A DNA stretch of 64,000 nucleotides from Austwickia sp. (GTDB lineage Bacteria > Actinomycetota > Actinomycetes > Actinomycetales > Dermatophilaceae): contig CP064985.1 in assembly GCA_016699675.1 (NCBI GenBank), forward strand, positions 1,674,001 through 1,738,000, written 5' to 3'. Position 1 is the stretch's first letter; each line of letters begins with the position of its first letter. Shown here in pieces: positions 33,719-41,812 of the stretch. The notes beneath the pieces were generated by a model that saw nothing but the letters and a program-made list of their open reading frames with translations, was not told the DNA's origin and did not search any database. The position numbers and the translations under genes were made by a program.

Positions 33719-34870
33719 ATGACGCTCTTCGGAACGCCGAACCTCGACCTCGAGGATCAGGGCGTTCTCGCTGAAATCCACGAGATGCGGGACCGGGCCG
33801 CGGAGGGCTTCCGAGCGCCGCGCCGCTGGACCGGGGGACTGCGCCGGACCACCCAGGCGCGAGCGATCCAAGGGTCGAACACCATCGAGGGCTACACGGT
33901 GACCGACGACGACGCGCTCGCTGCGGTCGATGATCAGGAGCCGTTGACGGCGGACCAGCGGACCTGGGCCGAGATCGTCGGCTATCGACGGGTCCTGACG
34001 TACGTCGTGAACATGGCGGTGGATCCGGCGTTCGAGCTCACCGAGCAGACGCTGCGCTCGCTGCACTTCATGCTGCTCGATCACGACCTGACGAAGGGGC
34101 CTGGGCAGTTCCGTACCGGAACCGTCTACGTCGGCCGCGAGTCGGACGGCGCGACCGTCTACGAGGGGCCGCCTGCCGAGCTCGTGCCGTCCTTGGTGGG
34201 TGAGCTGATGACGGAGCTGCACGGGCAGCAGGACGATGCGATGGTGCGGGCCGCGATGGCCCACCTCAACCTCGTGATGATTCATCCCTTCCGAGACGGC
34301 AACGGTCGGATGGCGCGGGCTCTGCAGACGCTGGTCCTCGCGCAGGACAGGGTCCTGGAGCCGACGTTCTCCAGCGTCGAGGAGTGGCTGGGGCGCAACA
34401 CCGATGACTACTACCGGGTGCTCGCGGCCACGGGCCAAGGTGCGTGGCACCCCGAAAACGACGCTCACCTGTGGATCAAGTTCAGTCTTCGAGCCCACCA
34501 CATGCAGGCGCAGACGCTGACCCGACGCATGGAGGAGTCCACTCGTCTCGGCAGCGAACTTCTCACCCTGCTGGCGGACACCCGCCTGCCGGAGCGCGCC
34601 TTCGATCCGCTCTTCGACGCTGCGATGGGTCTGGTCGTACGCCGCCCGACGTACGTCAAGCGGTCGGGGATCGAAGAGCGCACCGCGACGCGGGACCTGC
34701 GGGCGCTCGTCGATGCGGGGTACCTGGAGGCTCGCGGCAACACTCGCGCCCGGTTCTATGTCGCGGCCGGTCACCTTGCCGAGATGCGGGCGGACTCCCG
34801 TCGGCGCAGGCAGGCGCTGCGCGATCCCTACGATTGGTTGCCCGGGGAGCTGGCCCGGCTGACGCGTTAG
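33719..34870 (+). CDS. Fic-domain AMP transferase with winged-helix tail
   Basis: A 383-aa Fic protein. The catalytic motif HPFRDGNGR (189-197) is complete, so it should transfer AMP (or another nucleotide moiety) to a protein hydroxyl. The N-terminal inhibitory motif S53-N-T-I-E57-G58 matches [S/T]xxxE[G/N], making it an auto-inhibited class II Fic. The C-terminal third (YVKRSGIEERTATRDLRALVDAGYL) is a winged helix. A perfect inverted repeat surrounds its promoter, so autoregulation is likely. Its stop overlaps the convergent transketolase stop by 4 bp. Confidence 0.93.
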   Translation: MTLFGTPNLDLEDQGVLAEIHEMRDRAAEGFRAPRRWTGGLRRTTQARAIQGSNTIEGYTVTDDDALAAVDDQEPLTADQRTWAEIVGYRRVLTYVVNMAVDPAFELTEQTLRSLHFMLLDHDLTKGPGQFRTGTVYVGRESDGATVYEGPPAELVPSLVGELMTELHGQQDDAMVRAAMAHLNLVMIHPFRDGNGRMARALQTLVLAQDRVLEPTFSSVEEWLGRNTDDYYRVLAATGQGAWHPENDAHLWIKFSLRAHHMQAQTLTRRMEESTRLGSELLTLLADTRLPERAFDPLFDAAMGLVVRRPTYVKRSGIEERTATRDLRALVDAGYLEARGNTRARFYVAAGHLAEMRADSRRRRQALRDPYDWLPGELARLTR

Positions 34871-35775
34871 CGGGCCCGAGCCGCGGTGAAGGCGTCGATG
34901 CTCGCCCGCAGGCCTGCGGCGTCGAGGCCGTGCGCGGCAATGTGCTCAGCCGGGGTGCCGTAGTGGCGGTGCTCGGCGCGGCCGACTCCGAGGGCCAGCA
35001 GCCGGTGCGGGACGTCGATGAGGGCGTCGGCGACCACCCGCGACGACGTACCGGCGAGCCACGGCTCGACGAGCACCACCTCCGCGATCGCGGATGAACC
35101 CAGCGCCGCCCGCAGGCCGGCGGCGTCGAAGGGCCGGATCGTCGAGGCGTAGAGCACGCTCGCGTCGGTGCCCTCGGTGGCGTCCAGCACCGCGTCGAGG
35201 ACCGGCCCGAGGGCGATGACGATGGGGCCGGGGCCGGTGCCGCCCCGCCGTACGACGTGCAGGCGTGGCCCCACCGGGAACGAGTGGGTGTTCGTCTGGC
35301 CGACGACCCACACGTAGTGCAGCCCGTCGCCCGGCACGACGGCCCGCAGGATCTCATCCACCTCGCGGGTGGTGCCCGGGGCGTGCAGCTGCGCGTTCAG
35401 GGTGTCCATGAGCGCCATATCCCCCGGCGACTCGTGCGTCCGGCCGCCGGCGACGATGTCGAAGGAGCCGTCCGCGCCGACCAGCACGCCGCCGACCCCC
35501 TGGTGCCCGAAGTCGAGCTTGATCTGCTCGAACGCGCGCTCTACCAGGAACGAGCCGAAGGTGTGCGCGATCGGGCGCAGCCCCGCCAGGGCCATCCCGG
35601 CGGCGGTGCTCACCAGCGCCTGCTCGCGGATCCCGACGTTGACGACCCGCTCGGGGTGGCGGGCGGCGGCCTCGGCGAAGAACTGGCCGGAGATCTCGGC
35701 CCACACCAGCGCGGTGCGCTCGCCGTGTTCGATGAGCTGACTCACGGTGGCCCCGAACTGCTCGCGCGGGCCCAT
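34867..35775 (-). CDS. Transketolase, C-terminal (pyrimidine-binding) subunit
   Basis: A 302-aa protein equal to the central plus C-terminal domains of transketolase. RVVNVGIREQALVSTAAGMA holds the conserved glutamate that activates thiamine diphosphate; HTFGSFLVERAFEQIKLDF and GVGGVLVGADGSFDI follow. It pairs with the upstream TPP-binding subunit, whose TGA overlaps this ATG (TGATG), so translation is coupled. Split transketolases often act on unusual sugars rather than in the core pentose phosphate pathway; substrate here unknown. Confidence 0.9.
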   Translation of the reverse strand: MGPREQFGATVSQLIEHGERTALVWAEISGQFFAEAAARHPERVVNVGIREQALVSTAAGMALAGLRPIAHTFGSFLVERAFEQIKLDFGHQGVGGVLVGADGSFDIVAGGRTHESPGDMALMDTLNAQLHAPGTTREVDEILRAVVPGDGLHYVWVVGQTNTHSFPVGPRLHVVRRGGTGPGPIVIALGPVLDAVLDATEGTDASVLYASTIRPFDAAGLRAALGSSAIAEVVLVEPWLAGTSSRVVADALIDVPHRLLALGVGRAEHRHYGTPAEHIAAHGLDAAGLRASIDAFTAARAR

Positions 35776-36500
35776 CACTTCGCCCCCACCATCGCGACGA
35801 CGGCGGTCGGGCGGCCCGCTGCTGGCGCGGTCAGCGCCGACTCGAGCGCGTCGTGATCCCGGCCGTCGACCTGGCTGGCGGCCCAACCGTTGGTGGCGAA
35901 GCGGGCGGCGATGCGGCCCGGGACGCGATAGGACGCCGAGGCATTATCGATGACCACACACTTCAGCCGGTCCAGGCCGAACGCCGCGGCCAGCTCGATC
36001 GCCTCGGCGTTGCTGCCCTCGTCGAGCTCGGCGTCCCCCACCAGGACCACGACGCGCGACCCGATGCCCTGGGCCCGCAGGCCCAGCGCCGTGCCCACGG
36101 CCAGCGGCAGGCCGTGCCCGAGGGAGCCCGACGAGATCTCCACCCCCGGGACGAGCAGCCGGTCCGGGTGCATGCCGAGCGGGGAGTCGTAGCTCGCCCA
36201 GGTGTCGAGCCAGTCGGCGGGGATGAAGCCTCGCGCGGCGAGGACGGCGTAGTACGCCATGGGGCCGTGCCCCTTGGACAGGTAGAACCGGTCCCGGGCG
36301 GGGTCGTCGACCCGGTCGGGCGAGACGTCGAGGACGCGCTCGTAGAGCACCCGCAGGACGTCGAGCGTGGAGGTGGCGGCGGCGGAGTGCTTCTCGTCGC
36401 CGGTCATCCGGGTCATCAACCGGGCCACGGTGTCGGCCGTGGCCGTGGCCGTGGTCGTGGCCGGTATCGGTGTCGGTGTCGGCAAGATCTGTGTCGTCAT
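35775..36500 (-). CDS. Transketolase, N-terminal (TPP-binding) subunit
   Basis: A 241-aa protein with the diphosphate-binding part of transketolase: RFYLSKGHGPMAYYAVLA, SGSLGHGLPLAVGTALGL and the TPP/Mg motif GDAELDEGSNAEAIELA ... DNASAS. The first 22 residues are a Thr/Ala/Pro repeat from a hexanucleotide tract, not part of the fold. ATG 36500 is the start; only 18 bp upstream is a MerR-type inverted repeat. The two subunits form one enzyme that moves C2 units between sugars. Confidence 0.9.
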   Translation of the reverse strand: MTTQILPTPTPIPATTTATATADTVARLMTRMTGDEKHSAAATSTLDVLRVLYERVLDVSPDRVDDPARDRFYLSKGHGPMAYYAVLAARGFIPADWLDTWASYDSPLGMHPDRLLVPGVEISSGSLGHGLPLAVGTALGLRAQGIGSRVVVLVGDAELDEGSNAEAIELAAAFGLDRLKCVVIDNASASYRVPGRIAARFATNGWAASQVDGRDHDALESALTAPAAGRPTAVVAMVGAK

Positions 36501-36517
36501 GCGCCGAGCTTGGAAGA

Positions 36518-36538
36518 TCAAGTGGACTTGAGGTCAAG
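36518..36538. promoter_or_regulatory. MerR-type operator candidate before transketolase genes
   Basis: TCAAGT-GG-ACTTGA (36518-36531) is a 6-bp inverted repeat, and CTTGA-GG-TCAAG (36527-36538) overlaps it. On the gene strand this reads CTTGACCTCAAGTCCACTTGA: a -35-like CTTGAC running into a CCTCAAGT-N2-ACTTGA palindrome like those bound by SoxR/MerR-family activators. No matching regulator gene is adjacent. Confidence 0.5.
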
Positions 36539-36590
36539 CCCGCCGTCCCGAGATGGGCACAGGGCGTTCTCGACCGCCGGCGGCGAGGAG

Positions 36591-37028
36591 TCAGAGGACG
36601 GCGCGCACCGCGGCGATGGCGCCGCGCAGGTAGCGGTCCACGGCCGCGCGCTCCGTCGCATCGAGGGAGGAGTCGACCGCGGCCAGCCCCGCGAACATCG
36701 GCGCCAGCATGCGCAGCATCTCGGTGCGCCCGTGGTCGGTGAGGACCACCTCGGTGCGGCGGCCGTCGCCGGGGTGCGGACGCCGTACGACGTGGTCGTG
36801 CATGACGAGACGATCCACCACCCCCGACGATGCCGCCGTGGTGACGCCGAGCCGGCGCGCGAGTTCGGCCGGCCCCAGCGGCGCCTGCGCGAGGTGGCGC
36901 AGCGCGTGCAGCTCCGAGAGGGACAGCCCTTCGCGGCGGGCGACCGCAGCGGGCGCCGCACCCGAGAGGTCGATTAGCTCCTGCAGCGCGGCGAGCGTGG
37001 GCGTGTGCGACCAGCCGTGCTGGCCCAT
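36591..37028 (-). CDS. MarR-family transcriptional regulator
   Basis: A 145-aa winged-helix regulator. LSELHALRHLAQAPLGPAEL and LARRLGVTTAASSGVVDRLV form the recognition helix region, and the wing reads RRPHPGDGRRTEVVLTDHG. Start ATG 37028. It is divergent from the MMPL exporter gene with an AT-rich palindrome in the gap, so it most likely represses that exporter. It lies 90 bp downstream, on the same strand sense, of nothing: the transketolase operon starts beyond its stop. Confidence 0.9.
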   Translation of the reverse strand: MGQHGWSHTPTLAALQELIDLSGAAPAAVARREGLSLSELHALRHLAQAPLGPAELARRLGVTTAASSGVVDRLVMHDHVVRRPHPGDGRRTEVVLTDHGRTEMLRMLAPMFAGLAAVDSSLDATERAAVDRYLRGAIAAVRAVL

Positions 37029-37098
37029 CGCGTCGACCGGCGACGAAGGTTCGACGGCATTCGTGTCCGGGGGCGGAAGGCTGGTAATTTACTTCACC

Positions 37099-37119
37099 TA
37101 CTTAGCAACATGGTAAGTA
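37099..37119. promoter_or_regulatory. Probable MarR operator
   Basis: TACTTA (37099-37104) and TAAGTA (37114-37119) form a 21-bp imperfect palindrome in an AT-rich island, with an outer TTACTT/AAGTAA pair at 37089-37094 and 37115-37120. It lies between the MarR start (37028) and the MMPL start (37155), the usual place for a MarR site. Confidence 0.7.
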
Positions 37120-37154
37120 ATCTCCCTAACGATACCCGCGCGAGGTGCAGTCGC

Positions 37155-39569
37155 ATGGCCCGATCCACCCGATCCCGCGGGGAGAGCCCCGGATCCCACG
37201 GCGACGGCCCCCGGCCCGTCGAGACCGATCGCGGCGGTGCCACTGCTACCGCGCCCGCTGCGCGGCGCCTGGGGCGCGGGATTCTTGCCGGAGCGATCCT
37301 GCTGGTCCTTGCCTGGCTGGCCATCGGCAGCGTCGGTGGCCAGTCCATCGGCAAGTTGTCCTCGCTGCAGAAGAACGACAACGCCTCGTTCCTGCCGGCG
37401 GACGCGGAGTCCACCCGGGTGTCCGAGGCGCAGGCCGCGTTCGCCCAGGACAAGACGCTGCCGATGATCGTGATCGCCGAGCGGGACCGGGCGCTCTCCC
37501 CCTCGGAACTCGCGGGCGCGCAGTCGTTCGCGGCGTCGCTGCCCGGGCGCGCGCTGGCGCTGGATCATCCGGCGACGATCGCCGACTACCTCACCAGCCC
37601 GCGGGTGGCGGCCGTCCCGAGCAAGGACGGCAAGGCCTTCCTCGTGGTGCTCCCGCTCAACACTGAGAAGGCCTCCAAGGCCGACGGAAAGACCACTCCG
37701 CTGGCTCAGATCGCCACGACGCTGAAGGCGGCGGTCGCGGACGACCTGCGGCCGCAGGGCTACACGGCGTACGTCACCGGCCCCGGCGGTTTCATCTCCG
37801 ACCTGGTCACGGCCTTCGGGGGCATCGACGGCATCCTGCTGTTGGTCGCCCTCGGGGTCGTGCTCGTCATCCTGCTTGTCGTGTACCGCAGCCCGGTCCT
37901 CCCGTTCGCCGTGCTCCTCACGGCGGTCTTCGGCCTGTCGGCGGCGGGCTTCGTCGTCTACCGGGTCGCCGAGTCCGGCCACATCACCGTCAGTGGCCAG
38001 AGCCAAGGGATCCTGTCGATCCTCGTCGTGGGCGCCTCGACCGACTACGCGCTCCTCCTCGTCGCCCGCTACAAGGAGGAGCTGCACGACTCCGAGTCCA
38101 CCTGGGAGGCCCTGAAGATCGCCTGGCGGGCCACGCTGGAGCCCATCGTCGCGAGCGCCGCGACCGTGATCCTCGGGCTCCTGGCTCTCACCCTGGCCGA
38201 ACTCAAGGGCACGTCGGGGCTCGGCCCGGTCGCCGCGCTGGGGATTCTCGGCGCGCTGCTGTCCGCGTTGACCTTCCTGCCCGCCGTGCTGCTGCTCGGC
38301 AGGCGCTGGATCTTCTGGCCCTCGATCCCGCGGGTGGACCACGTCCATCGCGCGGACGCCATCAACCGGCGCAAGGGCTGGGGCTTCGTCGCCCGGGTCG
38401 TCGGGCGCCGGCCCCGCGAGACCTGGGTCTTCACGACGCTGGTGCTCCTCGCCGCCGCCTCGCAGTTCACGACGCTCAAGGCCGACGGCATCGCCCAGTC
38501 CGACATCTTCCTCACCAAGGTCGACGCGGTCACCGGCCAGGAGGTGCTGGCTCGGCACTTCGACGCCGGGTCCGGTAGTCCGATGCTCGTCCTCGCCCCG
38601 CAGGATGCGGGCCAGCGAGTCGTCGAACGGCTCGGCAACGAGGCCGGGGTGACCTCCGCCAGCGTGGTGCCCGCCGTAGCCGCCCCGCCGGCTGGCGCGC
38701 CTGGGGCTCCGACCGGCGCACCCAACGGCACACCCGCGCCGCCCCCCGCACCCACCGGTGCGCCCACCGGCGCGCCCGGGGCACCCAACGGCACACCCGC
38801 GCCGCCCCCCGCACCCAAGGTCGTCGACGGCCGGGTCCTGGTCCAGGCCACCCTGACCGACGCGGCGGACAGTCCCGCGGCGGCGGACACGGTACGTCGG
38901 GTGCGGGCCGACCTCAAGGCCATCAGCCCGGACGTGCTCGTCGGGGGGCAGACCGCGCAGACGCTCGACGTGCGCACTTCGGCGGACCGCGACATCAAGG
39001 TGGTTATCCCGGCCATCACCGCCATCGTGTTCGTGGTCCTGGTGCTGCTGCTGCGTTCCGTGGTGGCGCCCCTGCTCATCGTCGCCGCGAACGTGCTGTC
39101 GTTCGGCGCCACCATGGGCATCTCCGCGGTGTTGTTCAACCACGTGTTCCGGTTCCCGGGTGGTGACCCCACGACGGTCCTCTACGGGTTCGTGTTCCTG
39201 GTCGCGTTGGGGGTCGACTACTCGATCTTCCTCATGACCCGGGCTCGTGAGGAGGTCGGCCGGCTCGGCCCGCGTAAGGGGGTACTGACCGCGCTCGCGG
39301 TCACGGGCGGCGTCATCACCAGCGCTGGCGTGGTGCTGGCCTCGACCTTCGGGGCCCTGGCCATCCTCCCGCTGCTCTTCCTCGCCCAGATCGCCTTCAT
39401 CGTTGCGTTCGGCGTGCTGCTGGACACGTTCGTGGTCCGCTCGCTGCTGGTGCCCGCAGTGGCCGTGGATCTGGGGCGGTGGACGTGGTGGCCCGGCGCC
39501 ACGAGCCACGTGCGCGAGCCGTCCCACGCGGACTCCGATCGGGGTCTCGACGTCTCAGAGCGCCCATAG
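37155..39569 (+). CDS. MMPL-family RND transporter
   Basis: An 804-aa membrane exporter of the MMPL group, which moves lipids, siderophores or drugs using the proton gradient. Two repeats are visible, each with an extracytoplasmic domain followed by a helix bundle: LVVGASTDYALLLVARYKEEL in the first and FLVALGVDYSIFLMTRAREE in the second, both carrying the conserved D-Y pair of the proton relay. A Gly/Ala/Pro/Thr-rich linker from a 63-bp duplicated segment sits in the second outer domain. ATG 37155 is preceded by GAGGTG. Probably controlled by the divergent MarR. Confidence 0.92.
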   Translation: MARSTRSRGESPGSHGDGPRPVETDRGGATATAPAARRLGRGILAGAILLVLAWLAIGSVGGQSIGKLSSLQKNDNASFLPADAESTRVSEAQAAFAQDKTLPMIVIAERDRALSPSELAGAQSFAASLPGRALALDHPATIADYLTSPRVAAVPSKDGKAFLVVLPLNTEKASKADGKTTPLAQIATTLKAAVADDLRPQGYTAYVTGPGGFISDLVTAFGGIDGILLLVALGVVLVILLVVYRSPVLPFAVLLTAVFGLSAAGFVVYRVAESGHITVSGQSQGILSILVVGASTDYALLLVARYKEELHDSESTWEALKIAWRATLEPIVASAATVILGLLALTLAELKGTSGLGPVAALGILGALLSALTFLPAVLLLGRRWIFWPSIPRVDHVHRADAINRRKGWGFVARVVGRRPRETWVFTTLVLLAAASQFTTLKADGIAQSDIFLTKVDAVTGQEVLARHFDAGSGSPMLVLAPQDAGQRVVERLGNEAGVTSASVVPAVAAPPAGAPGAPTGAPNGTPAPPPAPTGAPTGAPGAPNGTPAPPPAPKVVDGRVLVQATLTDAADSPAAADTVRRVRADLKAISPDVLVGGQTAQTLDVRTSADRDIKVVIPAITAIVFVVLVLLLRSVVAPLLIVAANVLSFGATMGISAVLFNHVFRFPGGDPTTVLYGFVFLVALGVDYSIFLMTRAREEVGRLGPRKGVLTALAVTGGVITSAGVVLASTFGALAILPLLFLAQIAFIVAFGVLLDTFVVRSLLVPAVAVDLGRWTWWPGATSHVREPSHADSDRGLDVSERP
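38718..38817 (+). repeat. 63-bp period repeat in the MMPL linker
   Basis: The 37 bases at 38718-38754 recur exactly at 38781-38817. They encode APNGTPAPPPAP twice, separated by TGAPTGAPG-type residues, lengthening a flexible extracytoplasmic linker in frame. Confidence 0.85.
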
Positions 39570-39571
39570 CG

Positions 39572-39583
39572 CTCCGATCGGAG
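39572..39583. terminator. CTCCGATCGGAG palindrome between convergent genes
   Basis: A perfect 12-bp palindrome, extended by GCG/GCGC on both sides, lies in the 31-bp gap between the MMPL and LitR-like stops. It shares its core with the arms of the 55-bp repeat near 1.8 and 2.9 kb and may act as a bidirectional terminator. Confidence 0.5.
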
Positions 39584-39600
39584 AGCGCGGGGACGCCCGG

Positions 39601-40557
39601 CTACGCCCGCAGGTCCTGCAGGTCCTGCAGGCCCAGGGTCCGGCGCAGCGCCCGGGCTTCGGTGACGATGTCGCCGGGGAGGGTCGGTACGGGGATCCCC
39701 AGCGACGCCGTCCGCCGGGCCGCGGGCCCGCCGATGGCGGTCGGCACTCGCTCGGCGAGGGCGGCCACGTCCAGAGCGGCGGAGCGCAGCGGCGCAGGCC
39801 GTGTCGCCGAGAGCACGACGGCTGCGGGCGGGTCCTTCCGGGCCAACGCGGCCAGCGAGCCGAGCGGGGTATTCGCGCCGAAGAAGCGCACCGCCCAGCC
39901 CTCCTCGGCGGCCACCAGCCCGAAGGCCATTAGCCCGAGGTCGTGCAGCTCGCGCCCCGGACAGGCGAGCCAGAGGCGGGGCGCGTCCATCGCCAGGGCG
40001 CGGCGCTGCCGGGCGAGCAGGGCGCTGCGCACCAGGTTCCCGGCGAAATGGGCATGGGCGATGCTCAGGGTCTCCGGATCGTCGCGGCCCACGGCCACCG
40101 CGCGCAGGATCGGCACGACGATCTCATCGACGAAGTCGTCGGTGGCCAGCCGGTTCGAGGCCTCCGCCAGCAGCCGGCGTACCAGCGGCTCGTCCAGCTG
40201 GGCGCACCCGCGCAGCAGGCCCGCCCGCCACTGCTCGCGCTGCCCGGTCGACACCAGGTCGTCGGGCTCGTCGCCGTCCCGACCGGGAGCAGGCGGCACG
40301 GGATCCGCGGCGCCGGGGGCCGCGTGGGGCAGCCGGCGCAACACCAGGCGAGCGGCCTCCCCGGCGGGTGCCCCCTGGCCGATCCGTTCCCGCATCTCCT
40401 CGCCGCGGCGCACGTCGGCGGCGTCGTACAGTCGATATCCGCCGTCGGTGCGCAGCGGACGGAACAGGCCGTAGCGGCTCTCCCAGGCGCGCAGGGCGTG
40501 CGTGCTCACCCCGAGGTGCGCCGCCAGCTGACCGACGCGGAGGAGCCCTTCGCCCAT
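39601..40557 (-). CDS. litR: LitR/CarH-type MerR regulator with B12-binding domain
   Basis: A 318-aa regulator: MerR HTH at 5-75 (RVGQLAAHLGVSTHALRAWE ... GGYRLYDAADV), a helical bundle (about 105-190) and a Rossmann-like cobalamin domain. The lower-axial histidine motif E203-L-H205-D-L-G208 fits the (D/E)xHxxG B12 signature. The CarH upper-face motif W-x9-E-H is only partly kept: H170 is present but the Trp and Glu positions are D159 and A169. In CarH/LitR, adenosylcobalamin in the dark holds a DNA-bound tetramer that light breaks. Divergence from the carotenoid operon and an 11-bp repeat operator argue for light control of that operon. Confidence 0.85.
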   Translation of the reverse strand: MGEGLLRVGQLAAHLGVSTHALRAWESRYGLFRPLRTDGGYRLYDAADVRRGEEMRERIGQGAPAGEAARLVLRRLPHAAPGAADPVPPAPGRDGDEPDDLVSTGQREQWRAGLLRGCAQLDEPLVRRLLAEASNRLATDDFVDEIVVPILRAVAVGRDDPETLSIAHAHFAGNLVRSALLARQRRALAMDAPRLWLACPGRELHDLGLMAFGLVAAEEGWAVRFFGANTPLGSLAALARKDPPAAVVLSATRPAPLRSAALDVAALAERVPTAIGGPAARRTASLGIPVPTLPGDIVTEARALRRTLGLQDLQDLRA

Positions 40558-40601
40558 AGCCGTTCACGGTAACGCCGGGCCGGCGCCGGTGTCCGGCGAA
40601 C

Positions 40602-40634
40602 CACCACAAACGTTAGACAAAGATTCAACAGAGC
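40602..40634. promoter_or_regulatory. CarH/LitR-type operator: three 11-bp direct repeats
   Basis: ACA trinucleotides lie at 40606-40608, 40617-40619 and 40628-40630, exactly 11 bp apart. The units are CACCACAAACG, TTAGACAAAGA and TTCAACAGAGC; the last two fit the nTnnACAn box described for CarH, the first has A instead of T. The array is in the 102-bp gap between litR (start 40557) and the first carotenoid-operon gene (start 40660). Confidence 0.7.
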
Positions 40635-40659
40635 GGCCTTGCCTGGAAGAGTGGCCGAT

Positions 40660-41766
40660 ATGTGTGCTCAGCCCGAAAACGTGACGGCCCCCGACGGTGA
40701 CCGCGGGTCGGCGCCGCCGGAGCCGGTGCGCAGGGTGCTCGTGACCGGCGCGACCGGGTACGTCGGGGGGCGGCTCGTCCCGAGGCTTCTGGCGGAGGGC
40801 TACGACGTACGGACGACGGTGTCCGACCGGAAGTCCAGCCAGCCGGCCTGGTGGTCCGACGAGGTCACGACCGTCGAGATGGACATCACCGACGCCGACC
40901 AGGTCGACGCGGCCTGCGCCGGAGTCGACGCGGTGTACTTCCTCGTGCACGGCATGGGCGGCGACGACTTCGCGGCGAAGGACCGGCAGGCGGCGCAGAA
41001 CGTCGCCGACGCCGTGGCCAAGCACGGCATCGGCCGCGTCGTCTACCTCTCCGGCATCGTCCCGCCGGTGCCGGCCGAGGAGCTGTCCGAGCACATCGCC
41101 TCGCGCCTGGAGGTGGAGCGGCTGTTGTCGGCGTCGCCGGCCACCGTGATCACCCTGCGGGCCGCCGTGGTGATGGGCAGCGGGTCAACCTCGTTCGAGA
41201 TCATCCGCCAGGTCAGCGAGCGGCTGCCGGTGCAGACCATCCCCGACTGGATGAACTCGTGTGTGCAGCCGATCGCGGTCGTCGACGTGGTGGAGGCGCT
41301 GCTCGGAGCCCTGACCGTGGACGCTCCGACGGGGCATTACGACGTGGGCGGACCGACGTCGCTGCCCTACGGGGAACTGCTCGACCGGTACGCCGAGCTG
41401 GCCGGGCTCACCAGGCCCCAGGTGGTCGTGCCCTTCCTCCCGACCGACCTCGTCGGGGTCCTGGTCGGCGCCATGACCGACGTCCCCGACACGACGGTCC
41501 GCGCGCTGGTCGAGAGCCTGCACCACGACATGGTGGCCGCCGACGACCGGTTCCGGGTGCTGCTGCCGCCGGACCACGACCTCCTCGGCCTGGACGACTG
41601 CATCCAGCGCAGCCTGGCGCCGGAGCGGCCCGATGTGCCTGCCGCACAACGCGACCCGATGGGGCCGATGCCGCAGGACCCGCACTGGGCCAGCGGAGGC
41701 GACGACCGACCCTTCGCGGCTAAGGTCATGGACACGGCCCGGGCCATGCTCCCGGGCGACGCCTAA
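40660..41766 (+). CDS. NAD(P)-binding atypical SDR, first gene of the carotenoid operon
   Basis: A 368-aa atypical short-chain dehydrogenase/NmrA-like protein. VTGATGYVGGRLVPRLL is the coenzyme loop; YFLVHGMGGDDF and VVYLSGIVPP follow, and there is no canonical YxxxK. It is paralogous to the N-terminal half of the SDR-TspO protein at 51.7 kb (shared SEHIASR/SEHLGSR, VQPIAVVDVV/IQPIAIDDVV). ATG 40660 has GGAAGAG nine bases upstream. It lies directly behind the LitR-type operator. Function unknown; a redox or chaperone role in carotenoid formation is conjecture. Confidence 0.85.
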   Translation: MCAQPENVTAPDGDRGSAPPEPVRRVLVTGATGYVGGRLVPRLLAEGYDVRTTVSDRKSSQPAWWSDEVTTVEMDITDADQVDAACAGVDAVYFLVHGMGGDDFAAKDRQAAQNVADAVAKHGIGRVVYLSGIVPPVPAEELSEHIASRLEVERLLSASPATVITLRAAVVMGSGSTSFEIIRQVSERLPVQTIPDWMNSCVQPIAVVDVVEALLGALTVDAPTGHYDVGGPTSLPYGELLDRYAELAGLTRPQVVVPFLPTDLVGVLVGAMTDVPDTTVRALVESLHHDMVAADDRFRVLLPPDHDLLGLDDCIQRSLAPERPDVPAAQRDPMGPMPQDPHWASGGDDRPFAAKVMDTARAMLPGDA

Positions 41767-41812
41767 CCGAGGACTCCAGCGAGCCGTGTCCACCTTCCGA
41801 GAGGGCGCCCGC

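Noticed and set aside
31374..33722. 782-codon plus-strand frame over malate synthase, and a 773-codon minus frame at 31270-33591
   Set aside because: Both are low-complexity shadows; the glcB frame carries the conserved blocks.
37005..37154. Longer start for the MMPL protein
   Set aside because: The extension would run through the MarR operator and overlap the marR start; ATG 37155 has a ribosome site.
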